Source: Streptomyces fulvoviolaceus
GTDB lineage: Bacteria > Actinomycetota > Actinomycetes > Streptomycetales > Streptomycetaceae
Assembly: GCF_000718165.1 (NCBI RefSeq)
Contig: NZ_JOEY01000057.1
Span: 19,226 to 83,225, forward strand
Direction: 5' to 3'
DNA length: 64,000 bases
The notes under the pieces were generated by a model, which saw only the letters and a list, made by a program, of their open reading frames with translations, was not told where the DNA came from and did no database searches. A program made the position numbers and the translations under genes. Shown in pieces: positions 35,124-44,699 of the stretch. The stretch's first letter is position 1. The number at the start of each line of letters is the position of its first letter.

Positions 35124-35156
35124 TAGAGTGATTGCCTCACTTCGGCAATTCTTGCC
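35124..35156 (+). promoter_or_regulatory. Operator-like TTGCC repeats before the XRE gene
   Basis: TAGAGT (35124-35129) could be a -10. Directly after it come ATTGCC (35131-35136), GGCAAT (35144-35149) and TTGCC (35152-35156), forming the inverted repeats ATTGCC-N7-GGCAAT and GGCAA-TTC-TTGCC. The half-site matches the TTGGCAA repeats at the malic enzyme promoter. Binding here would give autorepression. Confidence 0.55.
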
Positions 35157-35233
35157 AGGGAGGCGGACCGCGGGCGTTCCCGCCGTCCGCGCTCCACGCA
35201 CGACAACGTTTTCTTTGAGGTGGTGACAGCGGG

Positions 35234-36457
35234 TTGCTGGAACAACCGGAGTTCGGCCGACGTCTGCGGCAACTGCGCCTGCAGCAGGGCAAGTCACAGG
35301 TGGACCTCACCGGCACCGGCATGTCCGCCACCTATCTGTCCCGCCTGGAGTCCGGCGCGCGCCCGCCCACGCCCCGCGCGATCGGCTATCTCGCGGAACG
35401 ACTCGGCCTTCCCGTCGAATCGTTCGAGCAGCCGCCGGCGAGCGATCTCGGCGACGTACTGGCGACGCTGCTGACGCTCTCCGGGAGCGAACGCGACGCC
35501 GAGCTCAGAGACATGCTCCAGCTGGCCCTCGCGGAGCCCGGCGCCACCGACGCGCAGACCCGCTGGCAGGCGCAGGCCCATCTGGCGCGCCTCCACGGCG
35601 CCCTCGGCGACCACGCGGACGAGCGCACCGCCCTGGACGAGCTGCGCCGGCTCAGCGACGCGATGGCACGCCCCGCGCTCCAGGTGCACGCCCTCATCCG
35701 GCTCGCCCGCTGCCTGCGCAACCTCGGCGAGGCGGCCGAGGCCCGCCGTCTGGTGTGGGAGGCACTGCGCCTGTGCGAGCAGCACCACCTCCAGGTGCCC
35801 GCCGCCGACATCACCCGCAGCAGACTGCTGCTGGCCTCGACCGAGGCCGAGCTGGGCAACCTCGCCGAAGCCGCCCGGCTGAGCCTGGAGGTGTGCGACG
35901 CACTGCCCCGGACCAAGGGCGCCGTCGCCGCGGAGTCCTTCTGGGTCGCCGCGACCGCGCACACCCGTCTCGGCCGCCACGACCGGGCCGCCGAACTGCT
36001 CGCGCAGGCCCTCGACGCCCTGGACAGCCACGAGGACCTGACCCTGTGGATGCGGCTGCGGCTGGCGGCGACCTCACTCGCGCTGCAGACGGACCCGCCG
36101 CGGGTCGAGGAGGCCGCCGCGTACCTCGACGCGGTCGAACCGGCGCTCGGCCTCGTCGGCTCCGAACTGCACCGGCACGAGTTCCTGTTCCTGCGCGCCC
36201 AACTCCACTACCAGCAGGGCGACTTGCTCACGGCAGAGGAGCTGTGCGGCCGGGCGGAGGAGGGCGCGGCCCTGTTCGGCTACCGAGACCGCATCCGCCT
36301 CCGGGCCCTGCGCGGCCTCCTCGACACCCGGGCCGACGTGCCCGGCGCCCTCGACCGCCTGCGCGAACTCGCCGCGACGGTCCAGCAGTCCGCCATCCCC
36401 GACCTCTCCGCCGAGATCTGGCGCGCGGTGGCGGAGGGGTCGGCGCCTCGGACGTGA
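35234..36457 (+). CDS. XRE-family regulator with TPR domain, probable cluster regulator
   Basis: 407 aa from TTG 35234, preceded by GAGGTGG. Residues 7-60 are a Cro/C1 helix-turn-helix (FGRRLRQLRLQQGKSQVDLT, SATYLSRLESGARPPTPRAI). The rest is an all-helical array of tetratricopeptide-like repeats, e.g. ALIRLARCLRNLGEAAEARR, which in such proteins bind a peptide or partner. It is divergent from the malic enzyme/NRPS run. Shared TTGCC half-sites in both promoters suggest it controls the run and itself. The TPR array and the adjacent 48-residue exported-type peptide recall peptide-sensing regulators, an inference. Confidence 0.85.
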   Translation: MLEQPEFGRRLRQLRLQQGKSQVDLTGTGMSATYLSRLESGARPPTPRAIGYLAERLGLPVESFEQPPASDLGDVLATLLTLSGSERDAELRDMLQLALAEPGATDAQTRWQAQAHLARLHGALGDHADERTALDELRRLSDAMARPALQVHALIRLARCLRNLGEAAEARRLVWEALRLCEQHHLQVPAADITRSRLLLASTEAELGNLAEAARLSLEVCDALPRTKGAVAAESFWVAATAHTRLGRHDRAAELLAQALDALDSHEDLTLWMRLRLAATSLALQTDPPRVEEAAAYLDAVEPALGLVGSELHRHEFLFLRAQLHYQQGDLLTAEELCGRAEEGAALFGYRDRIRLRALRGLLDTRADVPGALDRLRELAATVQQSAIPDLSAEIWRAVAEGSAPRT

Positions 36458-36478
36458 GGTGACCGGTGGTGCCAGGGC

Positions 36479-37072
36479 TCAGGCTTCGCCGCGCACGCCC
36501 GCGAGCACGCGCCGCAGGCCCTCGGTGAGCTGCTCGGCGTCGGTCGCCGTGTCCGGGTTGAACACCCACTGGACCATGAGCCCCTGGAGAAGGGTCTGGT
36601 AGAAGCGGCCTTCGGTGTCGACGACCTCCTTGGGCTGCTCCTCCTCCGGGATGCCGTTGAACAGGGGCAGCAGCCCCGACCGGCCCTGTTCCTCCGCCGC
36701 GACGAGCATCCGGCGCACCTCCGGCATCCGGTCGCCCTGCAGGATCAGCTCGAAGCTCAGCAGCCAGATCGCCTTCGACTCACCCACCGCACTCGTGATG
36801 TGCGTCCACACCTGCTGGAAGCGCTCGAGCGATCCGGCGGGCGTCGCCGTCACCGCCTCCCCCTCCCCACCGGGTTCGAAGCGATGCCCCGTCGTCTCGA
36901 CCAGTGCGACGTACGCCTGCACCAGCAGCGCGTCCTTCGAGCCGTAGTGGTAGCCGATGGACGCAAGGTTGGTCCCCGACTCCTTGACGATGTCGCGCGC
37001 CGTCGTGCGCAGGAATCCCTTCTCCAGCAGGCAGCGCTTGGCGCCCTCGAGCAGATCCTCACGGTGTCCCAT
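36479..37072 (-). CDS. TetR-family repressor of the adjacent efflux gene
   Basis: 197 aa from ATG 37072 (an in-frame ATG at 37096 lies within the operator region). The DNA-binding part is AKRCLLEKGFLRTTARDIVK with TNLASIGYHYGSKDALL, typical of TetR. The C-terminal ligand domain is not recognisable to a specific class. It is divergent from an MFS pump with a 95-bp gap holding dyads, the usual layout of a drug-inducible repressor/pump pair. Confidence 0.92.
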   Translation of the reverse strand: MGHREDLLEGAKRCLLEKGFLRTTARDIVKESGTNLASIGYHYGSKDALLVQAYVALVETTGHRFEPGGEGEAVTATPAGSLERFQQVWTHITSAVGESKAIWLLSFELILQGDRMPEVRRMLVAAEEQGRSGLLPLFNGIPEEEQPKEVVDTEGRFYQTLLQGLMVQWVFNPDTATDAEQLTEGLRRVLAGVRGEA

Positions 37073-37101
37073 GCGAAGCACCCTACCGCCGCCCATACAA
37101 C

Positions 37102-37161
37102 CGTCCTAGACACACGACTTATACAAACGTTCTAGACAAGCGTTTAATACGCCCGTACATT
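37102..37161. promoter_or_regulatory. TetR operator region and leaderless pump promoter
   Basis: CGTCCTAGACA (37102-37112) is repeated as CGTTCTAGACA (37128-37138). AAACG (37125-37129) and CGTTT (37141-37145) form a dyad around the second copy. TAGACA (37133-37138) and TACATT (37156-37161), 17 apart, make a promoter whose start would fall on the pump's ATG at 37168, so the message is probably leaderless and a bound repressor would cover the -35. Confidence 0.6.
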
Positions 37162-37167
37162 CCTTGC

Positions 37168-38709
37168 ATGACGAATCCGACGAGCACGACCACCTCCCCC
37201 GGAGCCCGCGCCGGGCGCCGCGAATGGACCGCCCTCGCCGTCCTGATGCTTCCGCTGCTCCTGGTCTCGATGGACGTCTCGGTCCTCTACTTCGCCATCC
37301 CGGCGATCAGCGCGGACCTGGAGCCGAGCGGCACCCAGCAGCTGTGGATCTTCGACATCTACGCGTTCGTGCTGGCCGGCCTGCTGATGACGATGGGCTC
37401 GCTGGGCGACCGCATCGGCCGCCGCAGGCTGCTCCTGATCGGCGCGACCGCGTTCGGCGCCGCCTCGCTGGTGGCGGCGTACGCCAACAGCGCCGAGACC
37501 CTGATCGTGGCCCGCGCGGTCCTCGGCATCGGCGGCGCGACCCTGATGCCGTCGACGATGGCGCTGATCCGCACGATGTTCACGGACCCGGGCGAGCGCG
37601 CGAAGGCGATCGGCCTGTGGTCCGGCGTGATGACGGCCGGCGTCGCACTGGGCTCGGTGATGAGCGGCGTCCTGGTCGAGTACTTCTGGTGGGGCTCGGT
37701 CTTCCTGGTCAACCTGCCCGCGATGGCCCTGCTCCTGGTCCTCGGCCCGATCCTGCTCCCCGAGTCGAAGGACCCCTCCCCCGGTCGCTTCGACTGGCTG
37801 AGCGTCCCGCTGTCGATGGCCGCGGTGCTTCCCGTGATCTACGGCCTCAAGGAGATCACGAACGAGGGCTGGAACGTCCTCTACGTCATCTCGATCACCG
37901 TCGGCCTGCTCTTCGCGACCCTCTTCGTCCACCGTCAGCGCACGGCGGCCTCGCCGATGATCTCCCCGGCCCTGTTCCGCGGTCGCGGCTTCGCCCCCGC
38001 GGTCGTCCTCAACCTGATCTCGGTCTTCGGGATGATGGGCTCGGCGTTCTTCACCACGCAGTACCTGCAGTCGGTGCTCGACAAGAGCGCGCTGGAGGCG
38101 GCCCTGTGGGCGCTGCTGCCGTCGGTGCCGATCGGGGCGGCGGCGCCGATCGCGACCTCGCTGGTGCAGAAGGGCGTCAACCGCGCCCACGTCGTCACCG
38201 CGGGCTTCGCGATCGCCGCGTGCGGCTACGCTCTGCTGGCCTGCGCCGGTACGGACTCGATGTGGCTGGTGCTGGTGGCGTGCGGTGTCCTCGCCGTCGG
38301 GATCGTCACCGTGGTCTCCCAGATCACCGACCTCGCGATGGGCACGGCCCCGGTGGAACGGGCGGGCGCCGCGTCCTCCCTGCTGGAGACGGGCGCCGAG
38401 TTCGGCGGCGCCCTCGGCATGGCGGTCCTCGGCTCCATCGGTACGGCGATCTACCGCCACGAGATCCCGAGCTCGGCCCCGGACGCGGCCCGGGAGACGC
38501 TGGGCGGGGCGCTGGCGATCGCCGACCAGGTCCCGGGCCTGGCGACGACGGCCCGGGAGGCGTTCACCAGCGGGATGCAGGGGGCGGCGATCGCGGGGGC
38601 GGTGCTGCTCGCGGGGGCGGCGGGGCTGGCGGCGGTGACGCTGCGGCGGGTGCGAGTGGACAGCAAAACGCCGGACGAGCCGAGCATGCTCAACCCGTCC
38701 GGCGTTTGA
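37168..38709 (+). CDS. MFS drug efflux pump, DHA2 14-helix family
   Basis: 513 aa. The early helix LLVSMDVSVLYFAIPAI, motif A GSLGDRIGRRRLLLIG and GVALGSVMSGVLVEYFWWGS (motif C region) match QacA/LfrA-like pumps that export cationic or hydrophobic drugs with protons. It has no Shine-Dalgarno and appears to be leaderless. The TetR gene is divergent. The last codons (SKTPDEPSMLNPSGV) are encoded by the start of the intergenic repeat, so the repeat has replaced or extended the natural C-terminus. Confidence 0.93.
   Translation: MTNPTSTTTSPGARAGRREWTALAVLMLPLLLVSMDVSVLYFAIPAISADLEPSGTQQLWIFDIYAFVLAGLLMTMGSLGDRIGRRRLLLIGATAFGAASLVAAYANSAETLIVARAVLGIGGATLMPSTMALIRTMFTDPGERAKAIGLWSGVMTAGVALGSVMSGVLVEYFWWGSVFLVNLPAMALLLVLGPILLPESKDPSPGRFDWLSVPLSMAAVLPVIYGLKEITNEGWNVLYVISITVGLLFATLFVHRQRTAASPMISPALFRGRGFAPAVVLNLISVFGMMGSAFFTTQYLQSVLDKSALEAALWALLPSVPIGAAAPIATSLVQKGVNRAHVVTAGFAIAACGYALLACAGTDSMWLVLVACGVLAVGIVTVVSQITDLAMGTAPVERAGAASSLLETGAEFGGALGMAVLGSIGTAIYRHEIPSSAPDAARETLGGALAIADQVPGLATTAREAFTSGMQGAAIAGAVLLAGAAGLAAVTLRRVRVDSKTPDEPSMLNPSGV
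38666..38707 (+). terminator. Hairpin at the end of the pump gene
   Basis: AAACGCCGGAC (38666-38676) pairs with GTCCGGCGTTT (38697-38707) across a 20-base loop, with the stop codon at the foot. It forms part of the intergenic repeat and is a plausible transcript end. Confidence 0.55.
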
Positions 38710-39046
38710 GAACAAGAACCGCCGTCCCGAACCCCCACCCACCTGCGGGGGGCTTCGCTTCCACCCGCCGGACCAGGCAACTCCAGCCCGCCCGGCCCTA
38801 GAGAACGAGAACCGCGGTCCCGAATCCCCACCAACCCGCCGGGGGCTCGCCTCCAGACGCCGGACCAGGCAATTCCAGCAGGTCCGGCGCTAGAGAACGA
38901 GAACCGCCGTCCCGAACCCCCACCCACCCGCCGGGGGCTTCGCCTCCACACGCCGGACCAGGCAATTCCAGCCCGTCCGGCGTTTGAGGACGAGGCCCCT
39001 TCAGGGCCGAAGCGGGGGTCTGGGGGCGGCAGCAGCCCCCAGGGAC
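38697..39046. repeat. Dispersed repeat, expanded in tandem (93-bp period)
   Basis: The block GAGAACGAGAACCGC and its variants recur at 38708, 38801 and 38893, and the related GAGGACGAGG at 38986: periods of 93, 92 and 93. Each unit ends in a CCGGACCAGGCAA...CCGTCCGGCG type segment. The last unit turns into the standard element with the GGCCC and CTGGGGG hairpins (to 39046). No gene is present in 38710-39053. Confidence 0.85.
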
Positions 39047-39053
39047 CGCAACC

Positions 39054-40643
39054 TCAGACCAGGTTCACCGCGCGAGCCGACGTCGCGCCGATCTCCTCCG
39101 CGACCTCGGTCAGCACACCCGCCGGCACCGTGTCGTCCACGGTCAGCACGGCGAGGGCCTCGCCGCCGGCGACCGCACGCGACACCTGCATACCGGCGAT
39201 GTTGATACCGGCCTCGCCGAAGACGCGGCCGACCGTGCCGACGACACCCGGACGGTCCTCGTACTTGAGGACGACCATGTGGTCGGCCAGCGCGAGGTCG
39301 ACGTCGTACTCGCCGACCGCGACGATCTTCTGCAGGTGCTTCGGACCGGCCAGCGTGCCGGAGACCGACACCTCCTCGCCGTTGCTGAGCGTGCCGCGCA
39401 CGGTGACGACGTTGCGGTGGTCGGCGGACTCCGAGCTGGTGGTCAGCCGTACCTCTACGCCGCGCTCCTGGGCGAACAGCGGGGCGTTGACATAGGACAC
39501 CGTCTCGTCGACGACGTCCTCGAACACGCCCTTCAGAGCGGACAGCTCCAGCACCTTCACGTCGTGCTGGGTGATCTCGCCGTAGACCTCGACGTCGAGG
39601 CGGACCGCGACCTCACCGGCGAGCGCCGTGAAGATACGGCCGAGGCGCTCCGCGAGGGGCAGGCCCGGCTTGACGTCCTCGGCGATGACGCCGCCCTGGA
39701 CGTTCACCGCGTCCGGGACCAGCTCACCGGCGAGCGCGAGGCGGACGGAGCGGGCGACGGCGATGCCGGCCTTCTCCTGGGCCTCGTCGGTCGACGCGCC
39801 GAGGTGCGGGGTGCAGACGACCTGGTCGAGCTCGAAGAGCGGCGAGTCCGTGCAGGGCTCCTTCGCGTACACGTCGAGGCCGGCACCGGCGACGCGGCCC
39901 TCCTTGAGCGCGGAGAACAGCGCTGCCTCGTCGACGATCCCGCCGCGCGCGGCGTTGACGATCCGCACCGACGGCTTGACCTTGTGCAGCGCCTCGTCGC
40001 CGATGAGACCGAGGGTCTCGGGGGTCTTCGGCAGGTGCACGGTGATGAAGTCGGCGACCTCGAGCAGCTCGTCGAGGGACAGCACCTTGACGCCCATCTG
40101 CGCGGCCCGCGCGGGCTGCACGTAGGGGTCGTAGGCGACGACCTTCATGCCGAACGCGGACATGCGCTGGGCGACGAGCGCGCCGATGCGGCCGAGGCCC
40201 ACGACACCGAGGGTCTTCTCCGCGAGCTCGACACCCGTGTACTTGCTGCGCTTCCACTCGCCGTTCTTCAGGGCGGTGTTGGCCTGCGGGATGTATCGCG
40301 CGGTGGCCAGCAGCAGACCGCAGGCCAGCTCGGCGGCGGTGACGATGTTGGAGGTGGGGGCGTTGACGACCATCACGCCGGCCTTGGTGGCGGCGGAGAC
40401 GTCGACGTTGTCCAGGCCGACGCCGGCTCGTGCGACGACCTTCAGCTTCTTCGCGGCGGCGATCGCCTCGGCGTCGACCTTGGTGGCCGAGCGGATCAGG
40501 ATCGCGTCCACGTCGGCGATGGCGGGCAGCAGCTCGGCCCGGTCGGCGCCGTTGCAGTGCCGGATCTCGAAGTCCGGGCCAAGCGCGTCGACAGTCGCGG
40601 GCGACAGCTCTTCAGCGATGAGTACGACAGGTTTCGAGCTCAC
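39054..40643 (-). CDS. serA: D-3-phosphoglycerate dehydrogenase, long form
   Basis: 529 aa from GTG 40643 with GAGGA close upstream. First step of serine biosynthesis: 3-phosphoglycerate to phosphohydroxypyruvate with NAD+. Substrate domain LIRSATKVDAEA, NAD site GVVGLGRIGALVAQR, catalytic Arg in NAARGGIVDE, His in CTPHLGAST. The long C-terminus carries the intervening ASB domain and an ACT domain (MVVLKYEDRPGVVGTVG), as in mycobacterial SerA, where serine gives feedback inhibition. It lies downstream of ilvBNC in the same direction but separated by a hairpin. Confidence 0.96.
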   Translation of the reverse strand: MSSKPVVLIAEELSPATVDALGPDFEIRHCNGADRAELLPAIADVDAILIRSATKVDAEAIAAAKKLKVVARAGVGLDNVDVSAATKAGVMVVNAPTSNIVTAAELACGLLLATARYIPQANTALKNGEWKRSKYTGVELAEKTLGVVGLGRIGALVAQRMSAFGMKVVAYDPYVQPARAAQMGVKVLSLDELLEVADFITVHLPKTPETLGLIGDEALHKVKPSVRIVNAARGGIVDEAALFSALKEGRVAGAGLDVYAKEPCTDSPLFELDQVVCTPHLGASTDEAQEKAGIAVARSVRLALAGELVPDAVNVQGGVIAEDVKPGLPLAERLGRIFTALAGEVAVRLDVEVYGEITQHDVKVLELSALKGVFEDVVDETVSYVNAPLFAQERGVEVRLTTSSESADHRNVVTVRGTLSNGEEVSVSGTLAGPKHLQKIVAVGEYDVDLALADHMVVLKYEDRPGVVGTVGRVFGEAGINIAGMQVSRAVAGGEALAVLTVDDTVPAGVLTEVAEEIGATSARAVNLV

Positions 40644-40673
40644 GTGAGTCCTCACAAGTCCAATGCGTGCGGA

Positions 40674-40691
40674 CGGCCGTCCCGACGGCCG
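40674..40691 (-). other. Hairpin in the serA leader
   Basis: CGGCCGT (40674-40680), loop CCCG, ACGGCCG (40685-40691), about 30 bases before the serA start. The 40644-40942 stretch otherwise holds the ilvC terminator and no gene. A regulatory role is possible but not shown. Confidence 0.3.
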
Positions 40692-40894
40692 CATGCGGTG
40701 GAGGGTGCTAGCCGCGTGGAAGACGCACGACGCTGTGGGCCTGACGCGTATGTAGTACGGCAGTGTAGTGGCGCGGCGGGGGCGTGCTTGCGCCTGCGCG
40801 GAAGGATCACCCGCACGTGCGGTGTCGAGCGCCTCCGGCATTCGAGGAGCGGGGGCCGGGGCGGCGCCCCGCGGCGTCGCCCCGGCCAGACGGC

Positions 40895-40932
40895 CGGGCC
40901 GTGACACCGGTCAACACCGGCATCACGGCCCG
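40895..40932 (-). terminator. Hairpin after ilvC
   Basis: CGGGCCGTGACACCGGT (40895-40911) pairs with ACCGGCATCACGGCCCG (40916-40932) with two mismatches and a four-base loop, directly past the ilvC stop (40943). It probably ends the ilvBNC transcript. Confidence 0.65.
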
Positions 40933-40942
40933 ACCGACGGGG

Positions 40943-42584
<1,642 letters not shown>

Positions 42585-42605
42585 GATCTTTTACGTCTCT
42601 CTCGC

Positions 42606-44456
42606 TCAGTCGTCTTCGTTGTCGCCGAAGTCGGGGCGGACGTCCCGGGCGGCCATGATCTCGTCGTTGGAGGTGCCGGCGGCGACCATCGGCCACACCA
42701 TCGCGTCCTCGTGGACGATGAAGTCGATCACGACCGGGCGGTCGTTGATCGAGTTCGCCTCCTCGATGACCTTGTCGAGGTCGTCCGGGGACTCACAGCG
42801 GATGGCGTAGCAGCCCATGGCCTCCGACAGCTTCACGAAGTCGGGGACGCGGGTGCCGGCGCTCGGCTCCTTGCCGGTGGCCTCCGGGCCGGAGTGCAGC
42901 ACGGTGTTGGAGTACCGCTGGTTGTAGAAGAGGGTCTGCCACTGGCGGACCATCCCGAGGGCGCCGTTGTTGATGATGGCGACCTTGATCGGGATGTTGT
43001 TCAGGGAGCAGGTGGTGAGCTCCTGATTGGTCATCTGGAAGCAGCCGTCGCCGTCGATCGCCCAGACCGTCCGGTCCGGCTGACCGGCCTTGGCGCCCAT
43101 CGCGGCCGGGACCGCGTAGCCCATCGTGCCCGCGCCACCCGAGTTCAGCCAGGTCGCCGGCTTCTCGTACTGGACGTAGTGCGCGGCCCACATCTGGTGC
43201 TGACCGACGCCCGCCGCGAAGATCGTGCCCTCCGGCGCGAGTTGGCCGATGCGCTCGATGACCTGCTGCGGGGAGAGCGAGCCGTTGTCGGGCTGGTCGT
43301 AGCCCAGCGGGTACGTCTCGCGCCAGCGGTTGAGGTCCTTCCACCAGGCGCTGTAGTCGCCCTGGTTCCCCTCGCTGTGCTCCTTCTGCACGGCCTGCAC
43401 CAGGTCCGCGAGGACCTCGCGGGCGTCCCCGACGATCGGCACGTCGGCAGCGCGGTTCTTGCCGATCTCCGCCGGGTCGATGTCGGCGTGGACGATCTTG
43501 GCGTACGGGGCGAAGCTGTCCAGCTTGCCGGTGACGCGGTCGTCGAAGCGGGCTCCGAGGGCGACGATCAGGTCGGCCTTCTGCAGCGCGGTGACGGCGG
43601 TGACCGCACCGTGCATGCCCGGCATTCCCACGTGCAGCGGGTGGCTGTCGGGGAATGCGCCGAGCGCCATCAGGGTGGTGGTGACGGGCGCTCCGGTGAG
43701 CTCGGCGAGAACCTTGAGCTCGGCGGTGGCGTGTGCCTTGATGACACCGCCGCCGACGTAGAGGACGGGCCGCTTGGCGGAGGTGATCAGCTTGGCGGCC
43801 TCGCGGATCTGCTTGGCGTGCGGCTTGGTCACCGGGCGGTAGCCGGGCAGGTCCATGGTGGGCGGCCACGAGAAGGTGGTCTGCGCCTGCATCGCGTCCT
43901 TGGCGATGTCGACCAGGACCGGGCCCGGGCGGCCGGTGGAGGCGATGTGGAACGCCTGCGCGATCACCCGCGGGATGTCCTCGGCCTTGGTGACCAGGAA
44001 GTTGTGCTTGGTGATCGGCATCGTGATGCCGACGATGTCCGCCTCCTGGAAGGCGTCCGTGCCGATCGCCTTGGAGGCCACCTGCCCGGTGATCGCCACG
44101 AGCGGCACCGAGTCCATGTGGGCGTCCGCGATCGGGGTGACCAGGTTGGTCGCGCCGGGGCCGGAGGTCGCCATGCAGACGCCGACCTTGCCGGTGGCCT
44201 GCGCGTAACCGGTGGCCGCGTGACCGGCGCCCTGCTCATGGCGGACCAGGACGTGACGCACCCGGGTGGAGTCCATCAGCGGGTCGTACGCCGGAAGGAT
44301 CGCACCGCCGGGAATGCCGAATACCGTCTCGGCGCCGACCTCCTCGAGAGAGCGGATGAGGGACTGCGCACCCGTGACGTGCTCGGGGGCGGACTGGTGT
44401 CCTCCGGATCGGGGCCGCGGCTGCGGGTGATGGGCCCCGGTGGCCTGCTCGGTCAT
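42606..44456 (-). CDS. ilvB: Acetolactate synthase large (catalytic) subunit
   Basis: 616 aa from ATG 44456. It is a thiamine diphosphate enzyme that condenses pyruvate with pyruvate or 2-oxobutyrate, the first common step to Val, Leu and Ile. The catalytic Glu is in [16 protein letters not shown]; the ThDP/Mg motif is [19 protein letters not shown] with [15 protein letters not shown]-binding [10 protein letters not shown] is intact. The leader peptide and attenuator upstream indicate control by branched-chain amino-acid supply. Confidence 0.97.
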   Translation of the reverse strand: MTEQATGAHHPQPRPRSGGHQSAPEHVTGAQSLIRSLEEVGAETVFGIPGGAILPAYDPLMDSTRVRHVLVRHEQGAGHAATGYAQATGKVGVCMATSGPGATNLVTPIADAHMDSVPLVAITGQVASKAIGTDAFQEADIVGITMPITKHNFLVTKAEDIPRVIAQAFHIASTGRPGPVLVDIAKDAMQAQTTFSWPPTMDLPGYRPVTKPHAKQIREAAKLITSAKRPVLYVGGGVIKAHATAELKVLAELTGAPVTTTLMALGAFPDSHPLHVGMPGMHGAVTAVTALQKADLIVALGARFDDRVTGKLDSFAPYAKIVHADIDPAEIGKNRAADVPIVGDAREVLADLVQAVQKEHSEGNQGDYSAWWKDLNRWRETYPLGYDQPDNGSLSPQQVIERIGQLAPEGTIFAAGVGQHQMWAAHYVQYEKPATWLNSGGAGTMGYAVPAAMGAKAGQPDRTVWAIDGDGCFQMTNQELTTCSLNNIPIKVAIINNGALGMVRQWQTLFYNQRYSNTVLHSGPEATGKEPSAGTRVPDFVKLSEAMGCYAIRCESPDDLDKVIEEANSINDRPVVIDFIVHEDAMVWPMVAAGTSNDEIMAARDVRPDFGDNEDD

Positions 44457-44536
44457 CGTCAGTCTCTTCTCGATGCTGAGGGTTTTTGCGAAGTTCGTGC
44501 GGTGTACGGCTTTTGTACGACAGGTGCCTGTGCAAC

Positions 44537-44570
44537 AAAAAACCCCTCGTGCCGTGAGGCAAGCGAGGGG
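44537..44570 (-). terminator. Attenuator upstream of ilvB
   Basis: On the minus strand CCCCTCG (44570-44564) pairs with CGAGGGG (44549-44543), with an inner TGCC/GGCA stem, followed by six T residues (44542-44537). It is a classic intrinsic terminator, located between the leader peptide stop (44625) and ilvB (44456), so ribosome stalling in the leader can decide read-through. Confidence 0.85.
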
Positions 44571-44624
44571 AGCGCGCCGGAGTGGGTGGCTGGGAGTTCC
44601 GGGTCCGACCGGACGTCACCAGCT

Positions 44625-44666
44625 TCAGCCGACGCGCTTTCCAAGTACGAGAATTCGGGTGCGCAT
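44625..44666 (-). CDS. ilvB leader peptide, 13 aa
   Basis: ATG 44666 to TGA 44625 encodes MRTRILVLGKRVG. Five of thirteen residues are Ile, Leu or Val, with ILVL in a row. GGAGGG precedes the start by nine bases. With the downstream attenuator this is a transcription-attenuation system: low charged branched-chain tRNA stalls the ribosome in ILVL and favours the antiterminator. Leader peptides of this kind are known for actinobacterial ilvB genes. Confidence 0.85.
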   Translation of the reverse strand: MRTRILVLGKRVG

Positions 44667-44699
44667 GGGACTGACCCTCCCCCCGGCACACATGCACTG

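Noticed and set aside
44457..44699. T-box riboswitch before ilvB
   Set aside because: No T-box sequence or specifier stem was seen; a leader peptide with ILVL and a terminator explains the region better.
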